Position numbers and translations under genes: made by a program. From NCBI RefSeq assembly GCF_009789235.1, contig NZ_WSTB01000002.1, forward strand, positions 124,001 to 188,000: 64,000 bases of DNA, given 5' to 3'. Origin of the DNA: Flavobacterium hydrocarbonoxydans. GTDB taxonomy: Bacteria; Bacteroidota; Bacteroidia; Flavobacteriales; Flavobacteriaceae. Of the stretch, positions 1-8,025 are shown piece by piece. Under the pieces are notes generated by a model, which made no database searches, was not told the origin of the DNA, and saw only the letters and a list, made by a program, of their open reading frames with translations. Each line of letters starts with the position of its first letter. The stretch's first letter is position 1.

Positions 1-330
1 ACTATTTTCTGGCTTTCAGTCGTGGCGCTATTTTTAAGCGGAGTTGCTGATGGAATCTCAGTGGTAATTCGCCAGACGATTTTACAATTGAAAACTCCCG
101 ATCACATGCGCGGACGCGTTGCTGCCGTAAACTCTATGTTTGTAGGTTCATCAAACGAATTAGGCGCTTTCGAAAGTGGTTTAACAGCTAAATTGATGGG
201 AACGGTAACATCGGTCGTTTTTGGTGGGAGTATGACGCTTTTGACCGTTTTAGGCTTCGGAATAAAATCACCTACATTTAGAAATTTAGATCTTCGCAAG
301 GATATGGAAGATCATCATAACGCAGAGTAA
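1..330 (+). CDS. MFS transporter, C-terminal fragment (cut by window edge)
   Basis: The reading frame is open to base 1, so only the last 109 residues or so of a major facilitator superfamily permease are present. The loop DHMRGRVAAVNSMFVGSSNE is typical of the last cytoplasmic loop of EntS/MFS_3-type exporters, and it is followed by one or two hydrophobic helices and a short charged cytoplasmic tail ending HHNAE. Family knowledge suggests proton-driven export of a small molecule such as a siderophore or drug. The substrate cannot be read from this fragment. The next gene starts directly after the stop codon, so the two may be co-transcribed. Confidence 0.85.
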   Translation, partial: TIFWLSVVALFLSGVADGISVVIRQTILQLKTPDHMRGRVAAVNSMFVGSSNELGAFESGLTAKLMGTVTSVVFGGSMTLLTVLGFGIKSPTFRNLDLRKDMEDHHNAE

Positions 331-912
331 ATGATAAAATTTAAAAAGATACTTCTAATTATTCATTTTGGAATACTCGCAATATTGATAATGAATTTAA
401 TTTTTAAAGCAATCTTCGAAATTAGTTTAATTTCGAATTTGCGCTTTTCCCTAAAGGTTATCTTTTATTTTTCGGCTTCAGTTTTATTTTTTTACTATCG
501 AAAACCTTTTAAAAAAGTATCATTATATTTTTCAATCTATATATTTTCTCCATGTTTAATTTTTATAAGCTGGTTAATGGATGGCATTCTCGGAGCTATA
601 TTATCCTCTATTTTTCTTTTCTTATTTGCTCCTGATGACATTAGATTCAAAAATGATCAAATCCAAATTAATAAAAAATTTGGAGGTTTTTTAGGTGCCT
701 GTTGTACATATGAAATAATTGAGAAAAAGTATTTATTGTTCGAAAAAAATATAGCTGAATTTCAATTTGAAAAAAACCTATATCTGAAAAAAAATGATGT
801 TAAGATTAAAAATGATATTTTGGAAATGAATCTCATCTTAAAAGATTATAATTTAACAGAAGATCATTACATCGCCAAAGACACTATTATTTATGTGGCT
901 TTAAAAAAATAA
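331..912 (+). CDS. Hypothetical membrane protein
   Basis: A 193-residue protein with about four strongly hydrophobic segments in its first 110 residues (around 7-27, 40-55, 65-85 and 88-105), followed by a hydrophilic, Lys/Asn-rich tail of about 85 residues that probably faces the cytoplasm or periplasm. No family was recognised. Its ATG follows the stop of the MFS gene immediately and it lies 13 nt before an exported hydrolase, so it probably belongs to a short operon. Base composition is noticeably more AT-rich than the MFS fragment before it. Function unknown. Confidence 0.7.
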   Translation: MIKFKKILLIIHFGILAILIMNLIFKAIFEISLISNLRFSLKVIFYFSASVLFFYYRKPFKKVSLYFSIYIFSPCLIFISWLMDGILGAILSSIFLFLFAPDDIRFKNDQIQINKKFGGFLGACCTYEIIEKKYLLFEKNIAEFQFEKNLYLKKNDVKIKNDILEMNLILKDYNLTEDHYIAKDTIIYVALKK

Positions 913-925
913 AACTTTAGGATAG

Positions 926-1822
926 ATGAAACAATTACAATTGGCTTTCTTCTTAATGTTGTCCTTTTTGGTAAACGGGCAAAATCTCTACATTAAAACC
1001 TACGGAAACAAAAAGGAGAAAGCCATTGTTTTTATTCATGGCGGCCCAAGCGGAAATTCGACGTTATTTGAAAGTACTACGGCTCAAAGTCTTGCCGATA
1101 AAGGCTTTTACGTAATTGTTTACGACCGCAGAGGCGAAGGAAGATCTACAGATTCTAATGCAAAATTTACTTATAATGAAGCTTTTCAGGACTTAAATTT
1201 TATCTACAAAAAATACCATTTAAAGAAAGCTACACTCCTTGCTCATAGTTTTGGCGGTCTCGTAGCAACACTTTTCACAGAAAAATATCCTAAAAAAGTG
1301 AATGCACTTGTTTTGGCTGGAGCTTTGATTTCGCAACAAGAAACTTACGATCACATTTTGAATTCTGTTGGAGAAAAATATGCAGAAAGAATTAGTGAAA
1401 TTAAAAAACTAGATAAAAATTCAGCCGAGTACAGAAAAAAATGCTTTGATTTAGCCGGTGAAAACGACTACTTTAAAATGCCAAATCCAACTGGAGATTC
1501 TCAAAAACTAAGAGCTAATTACGAAGCAAGCAATTTTTATAAAACCAATATTAGAAATCAAAATGCACCGTTGCTTTTTTATAAAAATGAAAAGCTCAAA
1601 AATATAGACAGCACACCGTATCTTCAAAAAATTAAATCAGCAAACACTCCTGTTTTCGCTATTTATGGTAAGGAAGATGGCATTTTTTCATCAACTCAAA
1701 TTAATTCAATTAAAAAATTAGTGGGCGAAAATCATTTTGCATTACTAGAAAATTGTTCACATTATCTCTTTGTCGATCAACAGAATAGATTTCTGGAAAA
1801 TGTTAAAAATTGGATAAAGTAA
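926..1822 (+). CDS. Exported alpha/beta hydrolase (S33-like)
   Basis: A 298-residue protein with a short signal peptide ending near NGQ (residue 19), then a canonical alpha/beta-hydrolase core. The oxyanion segment HGGPSG lies near residues 38-43, the nucleophile elbow is AHSFGG with Ser108, a likely acid is the Asp in YGKEDG, and the likely catalytic His is in NCSHYLF near the C-terminus. The HGGP start and domain order resemble prolyl iminopeptidase relatives of peptidase family S33. The natural substrate is not predictable. Gly-Gly-Pro and Ser motifs are intact, so an active enzyme is expected, in the periplasm or at the surface. Confidence 0.85.
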   Translation: MKQLQLAFFLMLSFLVNGQNLYIKTYGNKKEKAIVFIHGGPSGNSTLFESTTAQSLADKGFYVIVYDRRGEGRSTDSNAKFTYNEAFQDLNFIYKKYHLKKATLLAHSFGGLVATLFTEKYPKKVNALVLAGALISQQETYDHILNSVGEKYAERISEIKKLDKNSAEYRKKCFDLAGENDYFKMPNPTGDSQKLRANYEASNFYKTNIRNQNAPLLFYKNEKLKNIDSTPYLQKIKSANTPVFAIYGKEDGIFSSTQINSIKKLVGENHFALLENCSHYLFVDQQNRFLENVKNWIK

Positions 1823-1869
1823 TTCTGATTTCAAATCCTATTTCATTTCTTTAGAAGAAATTTCTTCAA

Positions 1870-2733
1870 ATGAAATACAACATTACTCTTGCTTTCTTCT
1901 TTCTAACTTTTGGAATAACAGCTCAGGAAACTTCCATTTCGGGCGAAATAAGAGATTCTAAAAACAATCAATTTTTAGAATATGTTAATATTGGCATAAC
2001 CGATAAAAATTCGGGTACCGTTTCTAATACAAAAGGAATTTTTAATTTAGTTCTTGACAAAAAAGTTACTCCAAATGATACTATTGTATTTTCGCATATT
2101 GGTTTTGAGACGAAAAAAATATTGGTTAGTCAGCTAAAATCTGCTCATAATAAAATAATTTTAGACCCTTCGGAAAACACTTTAAAAGAAGTTGTAGTCA
2201 AATTCAAAAAACCAAAACCAAAACAATTTGGGCGAAGTTCAAAAGGATTAGGCCTTATGCATTCTAATTTTTTCTACGCTATGGACAAAACCATTGATGA
2301 CCGATTAAGTCGTGAAAAGGGAATGCAATTCAAAATAAAAAAAGATTGCAAAGTCAATGATTTTAATTTCAATATTACATCAAATGAATTTAAGTCGGTA
2401 AAATTCAGATTGAATTTTTATAAAATTGAAAATGACTTACCCACCGAAATTCTAATTGAAAAAGATATTGTTTTTGAAGTAAAGGACGGCTTCTTGGGTA
2501 TGTATAATTTAGATTTAAACCCATTTGATATTTATCTGGATAAAGAAATGGGAGAAATTGCGGTAACTATTCAATGGATTCAAAGCGTAAAAAAGGATGA
2601 AAACAGTAGATTCTTTGCCATTTCAACTGCTGCTTCTCCAACAGAAACCAGCTTTTACAGGGAACGAAATAGGAGTACCTGGTACAAAAGTGGTCAAAGT
2701 TTAACTTTTTACCTCAATACAATGTGCCAGTAA
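1870..2733 (+). CDS. Exported protein with CarboxypepD_reg-like domain
   Basis: A 287-residue protein. It has a signal peptide (about 1-18, ending TAQ), followed by a beta-sandwich carboxypeptidase-regulatory-like domain (about 22-105) with the usual ISGEIRDSKNNQFLEYVNIGI opening (split here by function, not by frame) and the FSHIGFETKKI strand. Such domains are common at the N-terminus of TonB-dependent receptors and surface proteins in Bacteroidota. The C-terminal 170 residues lack a plug or barrel and look like a soluble beta-rich domain, so this is a stand-alone protein. Function unknown. A strong hairpin with a T-run follows it. Confidence 0.75.
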   Translation: MKYNITLAFFFLTFGITAQETSISGEIRDSKNNQFLEYVNIGITDKNSGTVSNTKGIFNLVLDKKVTPNDTIVFSHIGFETKKILVSQLKSAHNKIILDPSENTLKEVVVKFKKPKPKQFGRSSKGLGLMHSNFFYAMDKTIDDRLSREKGMQFKIKKDCKVNDFNFNITSNEFKSVKFRLNFYKIENDLPTEILIEKDIVFEVKDGFLGMYNLDLNPFDIYLDKEMGEIAVTIQWIQSVKKDENSRFFAISTAASPTETSFYRERNRSTWYKSGQSLTFYLNTMCQ

Positions 2734-2751
2734 AAAAATATTCGTTTTTTT

Positions 2752-2788
2752 AAAATGAACTTATATCACTTATATGGTTCATTTTTTT
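2752..2788 (+). terminator. Hairpin plus T-run after the CarboxypepD_reg-like gene
   Basis: Nine-base arms AAAATGAAC (2752-2760) and GTTCATTTT (2777-2785) can pair, with further pairing of the TTATAT/TATATG loop. A run of T follows. Consistent with an intrinsic terminator. The loop sequence recurs at 58135-58156 (see findings). Confidence 0.6.
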
Positions 2789-2835
2789 ATCACATTTTTA
2801 TGAATTTTTTATTTAGAATTAATATAAATAATATT

Positions 2836-2843
2836 TATATTTG
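2836..2843 (+). promoter_or_regulatory. -7 element TATATTTG
   Basis: Exact match to the Bacteroidota TAnnTTTG consensus, 18 nt before the ATG at 2862. The -33 region is AT-rich without a clear TTG at ideal spacing. Confidence 0.5.
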
Positions 2844-2861
2844 TTGAAATAAAGATTCACA

Positions 2862-3218
2862 ATGAGAGAAATAGAACAAATATATCATAACAATTTTGGC
2901 ATCGCTTTTTACTGGAAAGAAGGGACAGAAGTGATTTCAGATAAAGTACAATTGGTTTTTAAGGAAACTGGTTTTTATCTTACTCTTGACGAAATGAACC
3001 AGTTTTGCGATTTGATCGAAGATAGTTTGACTGAAAATGCTTGTTGCGAAGCTTGTGAATTGAAAAATTCCTGCCATAAATTTTTATTAAAAACACCTTG
3101 TTCTCAAATAGATTTGGCGGTTTCTATAAAAGAATTAAAATCAATCAAAGATTTGGTAGAAGGCTCTTTATTCAAGATTGAACTGGAAGAATATGTGTAT
3201 GGAGTCGGGCTAAATTAA
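2862..3218 (+). CDS. Small cytosolic Cys-rich protein of unknown function
   Basis: A 118-residue protein with no signal peptide or membrane segment. Six cysteines are concentrated in the middle (C49, C61, C62, C65, C71 and C80), giving the order C-C-x2-C-x5-C-H-x7-C. This could bind a metal or act as a redox cluster. The overall look fits small uncharacterised Bacteroidota proteins that act next to metal or redox genes, but I cannot name a family with confidence. It has its own TAnnTTTG promoter and lies 82 nt upstream of the multihaem cytochrome gene, so a link to electron transfer is possible but inferred only from position. Confidence 0.65.
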   Translation: MREIEQIYHNNFGIAFYWKEGTEVISDKVQLVFKETGFYLTLDEMNQFCDLIEDSLTENACCEACELKNSCHKFLLKTPCSQIDLAVSIKELKSIKDLVEGSLFKIELEEYVYGVGLN

Positions 3219-3300
3219 ACAAATTCACAATCATTTAAGAATCCATTTTCATTATTAAAATATATTTTAGAATTACACTAAAAAAAGTATATTTACAATA

Positions 3301-4512
3301 ATGAAAAAAACAAAAATACTTTTTGCTGTTGTTGTTTTAACAGTTCTTTTTGTGAACTGTACCAATAAATCTGACGAATATACAGACCCTCGCGGAACCG
3401 ATTATGCAGGTTCTGAAAGCTGTATAGAATGTCATCAGCCACAATACGAAATGGCTTCTCATAGTTCGCATTTTAAAGCGACCGCACCAGCAATTCCGGA
3501 AAATGTTCTGGGTGATTTTGACTCAAAAAATCACGTTTTCATCTACGACAAAAACACAAAACTGGTCATGGAAAAACGCAACGACAGCCTTTATCAGGTT
3601 TTGTATAAAAACGGAAAAGAAGTCGAAGCACATCGTTTTGAAATTGTATTTGGAACAAAACATGCTCAAACCTCTGTATATTGGCGCAGCAACAACACCT
3701 ACGAACTGCCACTCTCTTACTACAATTCTATACACAATTGGGCAACAAGTCCCGGTTTTCCAGCTGACAAACCTTATTTTGACAGGCAGGTCATCAAAGA
3801 TTGTTATGCTTGTCATAGTTCAAACATCAGTAGCAAAAGCGTCAATCAGAGTTCGGAAGAAAAAAATTTCATGTCGATGGATGTGGAAGATGTCATCAAT
3901 AAAAAAACAATTGTTTATGGTATTGATTGCGAACGTTGTCACGGACCTGCAAAAAAACATGCTGAATTTCATTTGAAAAACCCAAACGTAAAAGCAGCCA
4001 ACAGTATCGTAAGTTATAAATCGCTAAACAGGCAACAAAAACTAGATGCCTGCGCACTTTGTCATGCTGGAAATGATGGTATGAAATTGAAATCCCGCTT
4101 TGATTTTAAACCTGGAGATAACCTTTCGGATTATTATCGGGATACGAAAAGCATTACGGACACAGCAAATTTTGATGTACACGGAAATCAATTTCGTTTG
4201 ATGGCGCAAAGCAAATGTTTTGTAAATAGCGATAAAATGGATTGTATAACATGCCATAATCCGCACCAAAATGCTTCGCCAAATTTAGCTTCTTATTCCA
4301 AAATCTGTATGACGTGTCATCAGGGAATTGAGCACAAAGCAACTACGCTAAAAATGATGCCTGCAAAATTATTAGCCGATAATTGTGTGGAATGTCACAT
4401 GCCGAAAAAATCCTCAAATGCCATTACATTTCAGCTTTCGAACAGCAAGGCCCTGTCTAAATACATACTGAGAACACACCGAATTGGAATTTATCCAGCT
4501 GCTAAGAAATAA
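3301..4512 (+). CDS. Seven-haem c-type cytochrome lipoprotein
   Basis: A 403-residue protein with a lipoprotein signal peptide (lipobox FVNC, Cys20), so it is membrane-anchored on the periplasmic or outer face. Seven CXXCH haem-attachment sites are visible: CIECH, CYACH, CERCH, CALCH, CITCH, CMTCH and CVECH. The spread of sites with a final CVECHMPKK segment resembles cytochrome c554/NrfB-like multihaem proteins often annotated cytochrome_C554. Extra His residues (for example HSSH and RTHR near the C-terminus) can be distal ligands. It is likely an electron carrier or small-molecule reductase subunit. No partner oxidoreductase is adjacent. The gene converges on lpxH with no spacer. Confidence 0.85.
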   Translation: MKKTKILFAVVVLTVLFVNCTNKSDEYTDPRGTDYAGSESCIECHQPQYEMASHSSHFKATAPAIPENVLGDFDSKNHVFIYDKNTKLVMEKRNDSLYQVLYKNGKEVEAHRFEIVFGTKHAQTSVYWRSNNTYELPLSYYNSIHNWATSPGFPADKPYFDRQVIKDCYACHSSNISSKSVNQSSEEKNFMSMDVEDVINKKTIVYGIDCERCHGPAKKHAEFHLKNPNVKAANSIVSYKSLNRQQKLDACALCHAGNDGMKLKSRFDFKPGDNLSDYYRDTKSITDTANFDVHGNQFRLMAQSKCFVNSDKMDCITCHNPHQNASPNLASYSKICMTCHQGIEHKATTLKMMPAKLLADNCVECHMPKKSSNAITFQLSNSKALSKYILRTHRIGIYPAAKK

Positions 4513-5256
4513 TTATTTTTCGAATTTTTGTAATTCAAAATTTTCACCATCAAAAACGCCGTAAGTAAAATACCCAATCCAGTCACCCAGATTGACGTAG
4601 TTTGAGTTTTCTCCCACCGGAATAATCATGGGTAAATGACGGTGTCCGAAAATAAAATAATTGTAGTGTTTGGTTTCTAATTTACGTTTGGCGTACAAAA
4701 CCAGCCATTCGTTTTCTTCGCCTAAAAATTTTACATCTTCGTCGCCAGAAATTAGCTTATTTTTTACTGATAAATATTGTGCCAAACGAACACCAATATC
4801 AGGATGCAGCCAACGAAACAACCACTTTGAAAACGGATTTGTAAAGACCTTTTTCATTCTTTTATAACCCAAATCACCAGGTCCTTTTCCATCGCCGTGA
4901 CCAATTAGGAACGTTTTTCCGTTAAAAGTAAATTCCTTATTATCATGATACACCGGAATATTCAATTCGGTTTCAAAATAATCTTCCATCCACAAATCAT
5001 GGTTTCCTACGAAAAAGTAAATCGGGATACCGCTGTCTCGAATTTCGGCTAACTTCCCCAAAACACGTACAAATCCCTTTGGCACAACCGTTTTATATTC
5101 GAACCAAAAATCGAACAAATCGCCCAATAAAAAAATCGCTTCTGCATCTTGTTTCACTTCATCCAGCCAAGCGACGAATTTTTTTTCGCGAGGCAAACTC
5201 AACTCAGCAGTTGGAGCGCCAAAATGTTGGTCTGAAGCAAAATATACTTTTTTCAT
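4513..5256 (-). CDS. lpxH: UDP-2,3-diacylglucosamine diphosphatase
   Basis: A 247-residue calcineurin-like metallophosphoesterase. Metal ligands are visible in order: ASDQHFG (D9, H11), GDLFDFW (D46), GNHD (N85-H86-D87), then GHGDG and the FGHRH motif near the C-terminus. The GDLFDFWFEY segment is diagnostic for LpxH-type enzymes, which cleave UDP-2,3-diacyl-GlcN to lipid X in lipid A biosynthesis at the inner membrane face. Length is normal for the family. Start chosen at the ATG at 5256. It ends exactly where the cytochrome gene on the other strand ends. Confidence 0.93.
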   Translation of the reverse strand: MKKVYFASDQHFGAPTAELSLPREKKFVAWLDEVKQDAEAIFLLGDLFDFWFEYKTVVPKGFVRVLGKLAEIRDSGIPIYFFVGNHDLWMEDYFETELNIPVYHDNKEFTFNGKTFLIGHGDGKGPGDLGYKRMKKVFTNPFSKWLFRWLHPDIGVRLAQYLSVKNKLISGDEDVKFLGEENEWLVLYAKRKLETKHYNYFIFGHRHLPMIIPVGENSNYVNLGDWIGYFTYGVFDGENFELQKFEK

Positions 5257-5257
5257 T

Positions 5258-5345
5258 GAAAGAGTTGTGGGTTTTGAGTTGTGGGTTTTGGGTTAAAACG
5301 TTATTCTTGTAACTTGGAATTTGGAATTTATTTTTTGGGATTTTT
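5258..5345. repeat. Short degenerate direct repeats between lpxH and queD
   Basis: Two copies of GTTGTGGGTTTTG-like units (about 5263-5295) are followed by TTGGAATTTGGAATTT. The second motif recurs in inverted form around 47600-47760. These low-complexity pieces are of the kind scattered between Flavobacterium genes. No gene or clear promoter seen inside. Confidence 0.45.
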
Positions 5346-5796
5346 AGATATTATCACTCGCGTACCATTCGGCAAACGAAGATTCTGTTTCCTGAAGTTT
5401 TAATGAGAAAAGCGAAATTCCACTTGGAAGTCGTCCGATGATTCTCTCGGCAAAGTCAACCACCATGTTTTCACTCGTTGGCTGATAATCTACCAAAATC
5501 ACGTGATGTCCACGATCTTTCAATTCATTTGCCAGTTCAATGTGCGGTGTTGTCTGATTGAAAACAGTGGCATGATCAAACTGATCGACGATTTCTTCTT
5601 TTACAATTTTCTTTAGATCCGAAAAATCGATTACCATTCCGAATTTTACATTCGAACGATCCGTAATTGGCGAACCAATAACCGTTACCGACAATTTGTA
5701 ACTATGACCGTGAACGTTTTTGCATTTTCCGTCGTAACCGTACAAAGCGTGACCGGTTTCGAAACTAAATTGTTTTGTAATTCTGATATTACTCAT
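5344..5796 (-). CDS. queD: 6-carboxytetrahydropterin synthase / 6-pyruvoyl-tetrahydropterin synthase family
   Basis: A 150-residue PTPS-fold protein. Zinc ligands H16 (FETGH), H29 and H31 (NVHGHSY) are present, as is the catalytic Cys25 (GKCKN). The motif FSFETGHAL...HGHSYKL and the late PTSENM segment match QueD, which makes 6-carboxy-tetrahydropterin in queuosine/7-deazaguanine synthesis. I place the start at the ATG at 5796. A TTG six codons upstream (5814) is in frame but would add only a Lys-rich MQKKFP extension. No other queuosine gene is adjacent. Confidence 0.9.
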   Translation of the reverse strand: MSNIRITKQFSFETGHALYGYDGKCKNVHGHSYKLSVTVIGSPITDRSNVKFGMVIDFSDLKKIVKEEIVDQFDHATVFNQTTPHIELANELKDRGHHVILVDYQPTSENMVVDFAERIIGRLPSGISLFSLKLQETESSFAEWYASDNI

Positions 5797-6105
5797 CGGG
5801 AATTTTTTTTGCAAATTTAAGGAATAGATGCGAGAAATGGGCTTTAATTACAAAAACGTTAAGATATGAGATTTTGAATTCATTACATAAGATTACGATC
5901 TGCTACACCAACTAAATAAAAAAATAGTCCAAAAATGATACTGATTGAACAGATAAAAAAAGATTTTAAGATCTAAAAGACAAAAAAATATTTATCATAC
6001 TGTAAACAAATAACTTAGCTAAATATTGATATAACTAAAAATACAAACAAAGTTATTATGAAATTAAATAAACTTATAGCACTTACCCCTTAAACCACAA
6101 ATTCT

Positions 6106-6870
6106 TTACTTTTTAAACTGTAATAAAGCTGTTTTAGTAAAATCCGACAAAACCAATTTTCCAGTAATTTTAGCTCTTTCCAATAGCAAAGAATCCCAGT
6201 TTTCTGTTCCATCCCAAATTATTTTTTTCATTTCAAATAATGCTTCCGGATTGTAACTGCTCAATTTCTGAACAAAATTTTCCACCTCGGCATCCAGATT
6301 TTCTTTAGAATAAATAGCCGAAAAAAGCCCTTTCTGAAAAGCCCATTCTGCCGGTTTCCATTCATGTGCTGCCAGCGTCATTTCCGTCATTGCCGTTTTA
6401 CCAATTTTTCGGGAAACAGCAGGTTCGATTACAAACGGACCAATTCCGATTGCCAGTTCAGACAATTTCACAGCACTTTCAGGAGTTGCCAAAACATAAT
6501 CGCAAGCCGCAATAATGCCAACACCACCACCAACAGCTTTGCCCTGAACACGACCCACAATAAGTTTAGAACAACTGCGCATCGCATGAAGCAAAAGAGC
6601 AAATCCTGAAAAAAAATGAATGCCCTGCTCCTCATTTTCTACTGCCAAAAGTTCATCAAACGATGCGCCCGCACAAAAAACTTTGTCGCCTTCGCTTTGC
6701 AAAACAACAACTGAAACTTCCTGATGCGTACTTAAATAAGTAATTTCGGCAGTAAGTTTATCCAACAACAAACGCGGAAAAGAATTGCTTGCGGGATGAC
6801 CAAATTGCACCGTAGCCACGGCTCCAGCAATAGTAGTTTGTAAACTTCCGCTTTGATTTTCAACACTCAT
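6106..6870 (-). CDS. Enoyl-CoA hydratase/isomerase family protein
   Basis: A 254-residue crotonase-fold protein. The oxyanion-hole segments are GASFDELL near residue 68 and GKAVGGGVGIIAACDYVLA near residues 109-128. SELAIGIGP follows the fold signature. The usual enoyl-CoA hydratase Glu pair is not obvious: the second position in AIGIGP lacks the Glu of classical EchA (LGIxPGxGG), so the reaction could be hydration, isomerisation or lysis of an acyl-CoA. Acts in the cytosol. No fatty-acid or amino-acid degradation partner is adjacent. About 290 bp of AT-rich sequence without a recognisable gene separates it from queD. Confidence 0.85.
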   Translation of the reverse strand: MSVENQSGSLQTTIAGAVATVQFGHPASNSFPRLLLDKLTAEITYLSTHQEVSVVVLQSEGDKVFCAGASFDELLAVENEEQGIHFFSGFALLLHAMRSCSKLIVGRVQGKAVGGGVGIIAACDYVLATPESAVKLSELAIGIGPFVIEPAVSRKIGKTAMTEMTLAAHEWKPAEWAFQKGLFSAIYSKENLDAEVENFVQKLSSYNPEALFEMKKIIWDGTENWDSLLLERAKITGKLVLSDFTKTALLQFKK

Positions 6871-6975
6871 ACATATAGATTTGATGGTAAAGTTACGGTT
6901 TTGACAACTATTTTCAATTGATGCGTTTTAAAACTTGCATTTTGTCAATTAATTGATTTAATTTGCCTTCAGATT

Positions 6976-7048
6976 GGGGGATTAGCTCATTTGGCTAGAG
7001 CGTCCCGATGAAAATCGGGAAGGTGATAGTTAGAATAAGAATTCTCTA
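6976..7048 (+). pseudogene. Decayed tRNA-Ala copy
   Basis: The first 27 bases (GGGGGATTAGCTCATTTGGC then TAGAGCG) are identical to the intact tRNA-Ala at 7060. The anticodon arm is replaced by TCCCGATGAAAATCGGGA (7003-7020), which folds as a 7-bp stem closed by a GAAA loop and offers no normal anticodon. The T arm is degraded (only about 3 of 5 pairs, TTCGAAT lost), and the end reads ATTCTCTA against ATTCTCCA. It aligns end to end with the intact gene, so it is best read as a tandem tRNA duplicate that has decayed or been altered. Confidence 0.75.
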
Positions 7049-7059
7049 CATTACATCAC

Positions 7060-7133
7060 GGGGGATTAGCTCATTTGGCTAGAGCGCTACGCTGGCAGCG
7101 TAGAGGTGATCGGTTCGAATCCGATATTCTCCA
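7060..7133 (+). tRNA. tRNA-Ala (anticodon GGC)
   Basis: A 74-nt cloverleaf. The acceptor GGGGGAT pairs with ATTCTCC (two G-U pairs), the D arm is GCTC...GAGC, the anticodon stem CTACG/CGTAG closes the loop CTGGCAG giving anticodon GGC, the variable loop is AGGTG, and the T stem ATCGG/CCGAT closes loop TTCGAAT. The discriminator is A and CCA is not encoded. It reads GCC/GCU alanine codons. Confidence 0.95.
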
Positions 7134-7139
7134 CAAAAA

Positions 7140-7180
7140 AACCCTTGTAAATACTATTTTTACAAGGGTTATTTATTTTT
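7140..7180 (+). terminator. Terminator after tRNA-Ala
   Basis: A perfect 12-bp stem, AACCCTTGTAAA (7140-7151) with TTTACAAGGGTT (7159-7170), 7-nt loop, followed by ATTTATTTTT. It starts 7 nt after the tRNA. Confidence 0.85.
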
Positions 7181-7201
7181 ACACCATTTCCAAAAAGTAA
7201 C

Positions 7202-7375
7202 TTATCGTTCTGTCGTACCTTCAAAATCAGGTTCATTTTCTTCGCGTTTTTTGTAATCATTATTCAAAAAATCGACTAGTTTCTTTTTCTCTTTCTGATT
7301 TTTTTTAATCAAAAACAGCACCAAAACCACCAACACCACAGCCAAAGCTCCTAATACTAACCAATTGATTTCCAT
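7202..7375 (-). CDS. Small single-pass membrane protein
   Basis: A 57-residue protein from the ATG at 7375 (MEINWL); an ATG three codons upstream (7384) is also possible. One long hydrophobic segment (about residues 4-24, LVLGALAVVLVVLVLFLI) is followed by a Lys-rich cytoplasmic stretch and an acidic tail (ENEPDFEGTTER). The topology is N-out/C-in by the positive-inside rule. Homologous short proteins are common in Flavobacterium but have no known function. Transcribed downstream of yegP, but a terminator separates the two. Confidence 0.6.
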   Translation of the reverse strand: MEINWLVLGALAVVLVVLVLFLIKKNQKEKKKLVDFLNNDYKKREENEPDFEGTTER

Positions 7376-7510
7376 GACGTTCATTTTATTTTAAAGTTAC
7401 GAATTATAAAACAACTCCACGTTATCAAATAGTTAAATACCGCTAATCTTAAAAACACAAAACAAATCAAAACCTTGCGACTTCGCAACTTCGTGGCAAA
7501 AAAAAATCAT

Positions 7511-7544
7511 CCAAAAAAAAAGCACTCCCAAAAAAGAGTGCTTT
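7511..7544 (-). terminator. Terminator of the YegP-like gene
   Basis: On the minus strand AAAGCACTC pairs with GAGTGCTTT (arms 7519-7527 and 7536-7544, 8-nt loop), followed by a long T-run. It lies about 23 nt after the stop codon at 7567. Confidence 0.8.
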
Positions 7545-7566
7545 CCATATATTTTACAATCAAATT

Positions 7567-7896
7567 TTAAGCCTGATCATCCGTAGTGGCCTCAGGAGCA
7601 TTTGTTTTTACCGATGCAATTCCAGCGTCTCTGGCCGAGGTACTTTCGTACATTTCGCTTGCGCCAATGATTTGTCCGTTAGTCGCTTTTAGATTAAAAT
7701 AAGGTTTACCGCTTGACGATTCTCTTTTATCAAATTTAGAATCATCCTGCGAATTCGTTTTCACAGATTCAATTCCGTTCAAACAAGCCGCCTTAGAAGC
7801 ATACCCCTCACTGGTTAAAATTGTTTGGCCATTTCCAGCCTTTAAATTAAATTGAAACTCACCGTTTGCTCTTTTAGTAATAACAAATTTCCCCAT
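7567..7896 (-). CDS. YegP/DUF1508 family protein with two repeats
   Basis: A 109-residue protein made of two copies of the DUF1508 (YegP) repeat: FQFNLKAGNGQTILTSEGY...ASKAACLNGIESVKTN near 14-48 and FNLKATNGQIIGASEMY...STSARDAGIASVKTN near 66-98. This two-repeat layout is the family's standard length. The fold is a small alpha/beta sandwich of unknown function. Members in other bacteria are abundant and stress-associated, but that is not visible here. It has its own terminator, and an AT-rich leader of about 100 nt separates it from the repeat element at 8026. Confidence 0.9.
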   Translation of the reverse strand: MGKFVITKRANGEFQFNLKAGNGQTILTSEGYASKAACLNGIESVKTNSQDDSKFDKRESSSGKPYFNLKATNGQIIGASEMYESTSARDAGIASVKTNAPEATTDDQA

Positions 7897-8025
7897 ACTG
7901 TTCTGGTTTTTTAAGATATAATATTAATAATCGCTTTTTATAAAAATACAAAACTTAGAAATACAAAATCGATGCGTACCAAAAATTTATTCAAAACATA
8001 AAGATTCAACCAATAAATAATGCTA

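Noticed and set aside
3503..3976. 157-residue ORF in another frame of the multihaem cytochrome gene
   Set aside because: It overlaps a gene with seven intact CXXCH motifs, has no domain, and its composition follows the parent gene.
6058..6095. Short ATG...TAA of ten codons (MKLNKLIALT type) upstream of the enoyl-CoA hydratase gene end
   Set aside because: Too short to support; may be a remnant of a signal peptide, but there is no further evidence.
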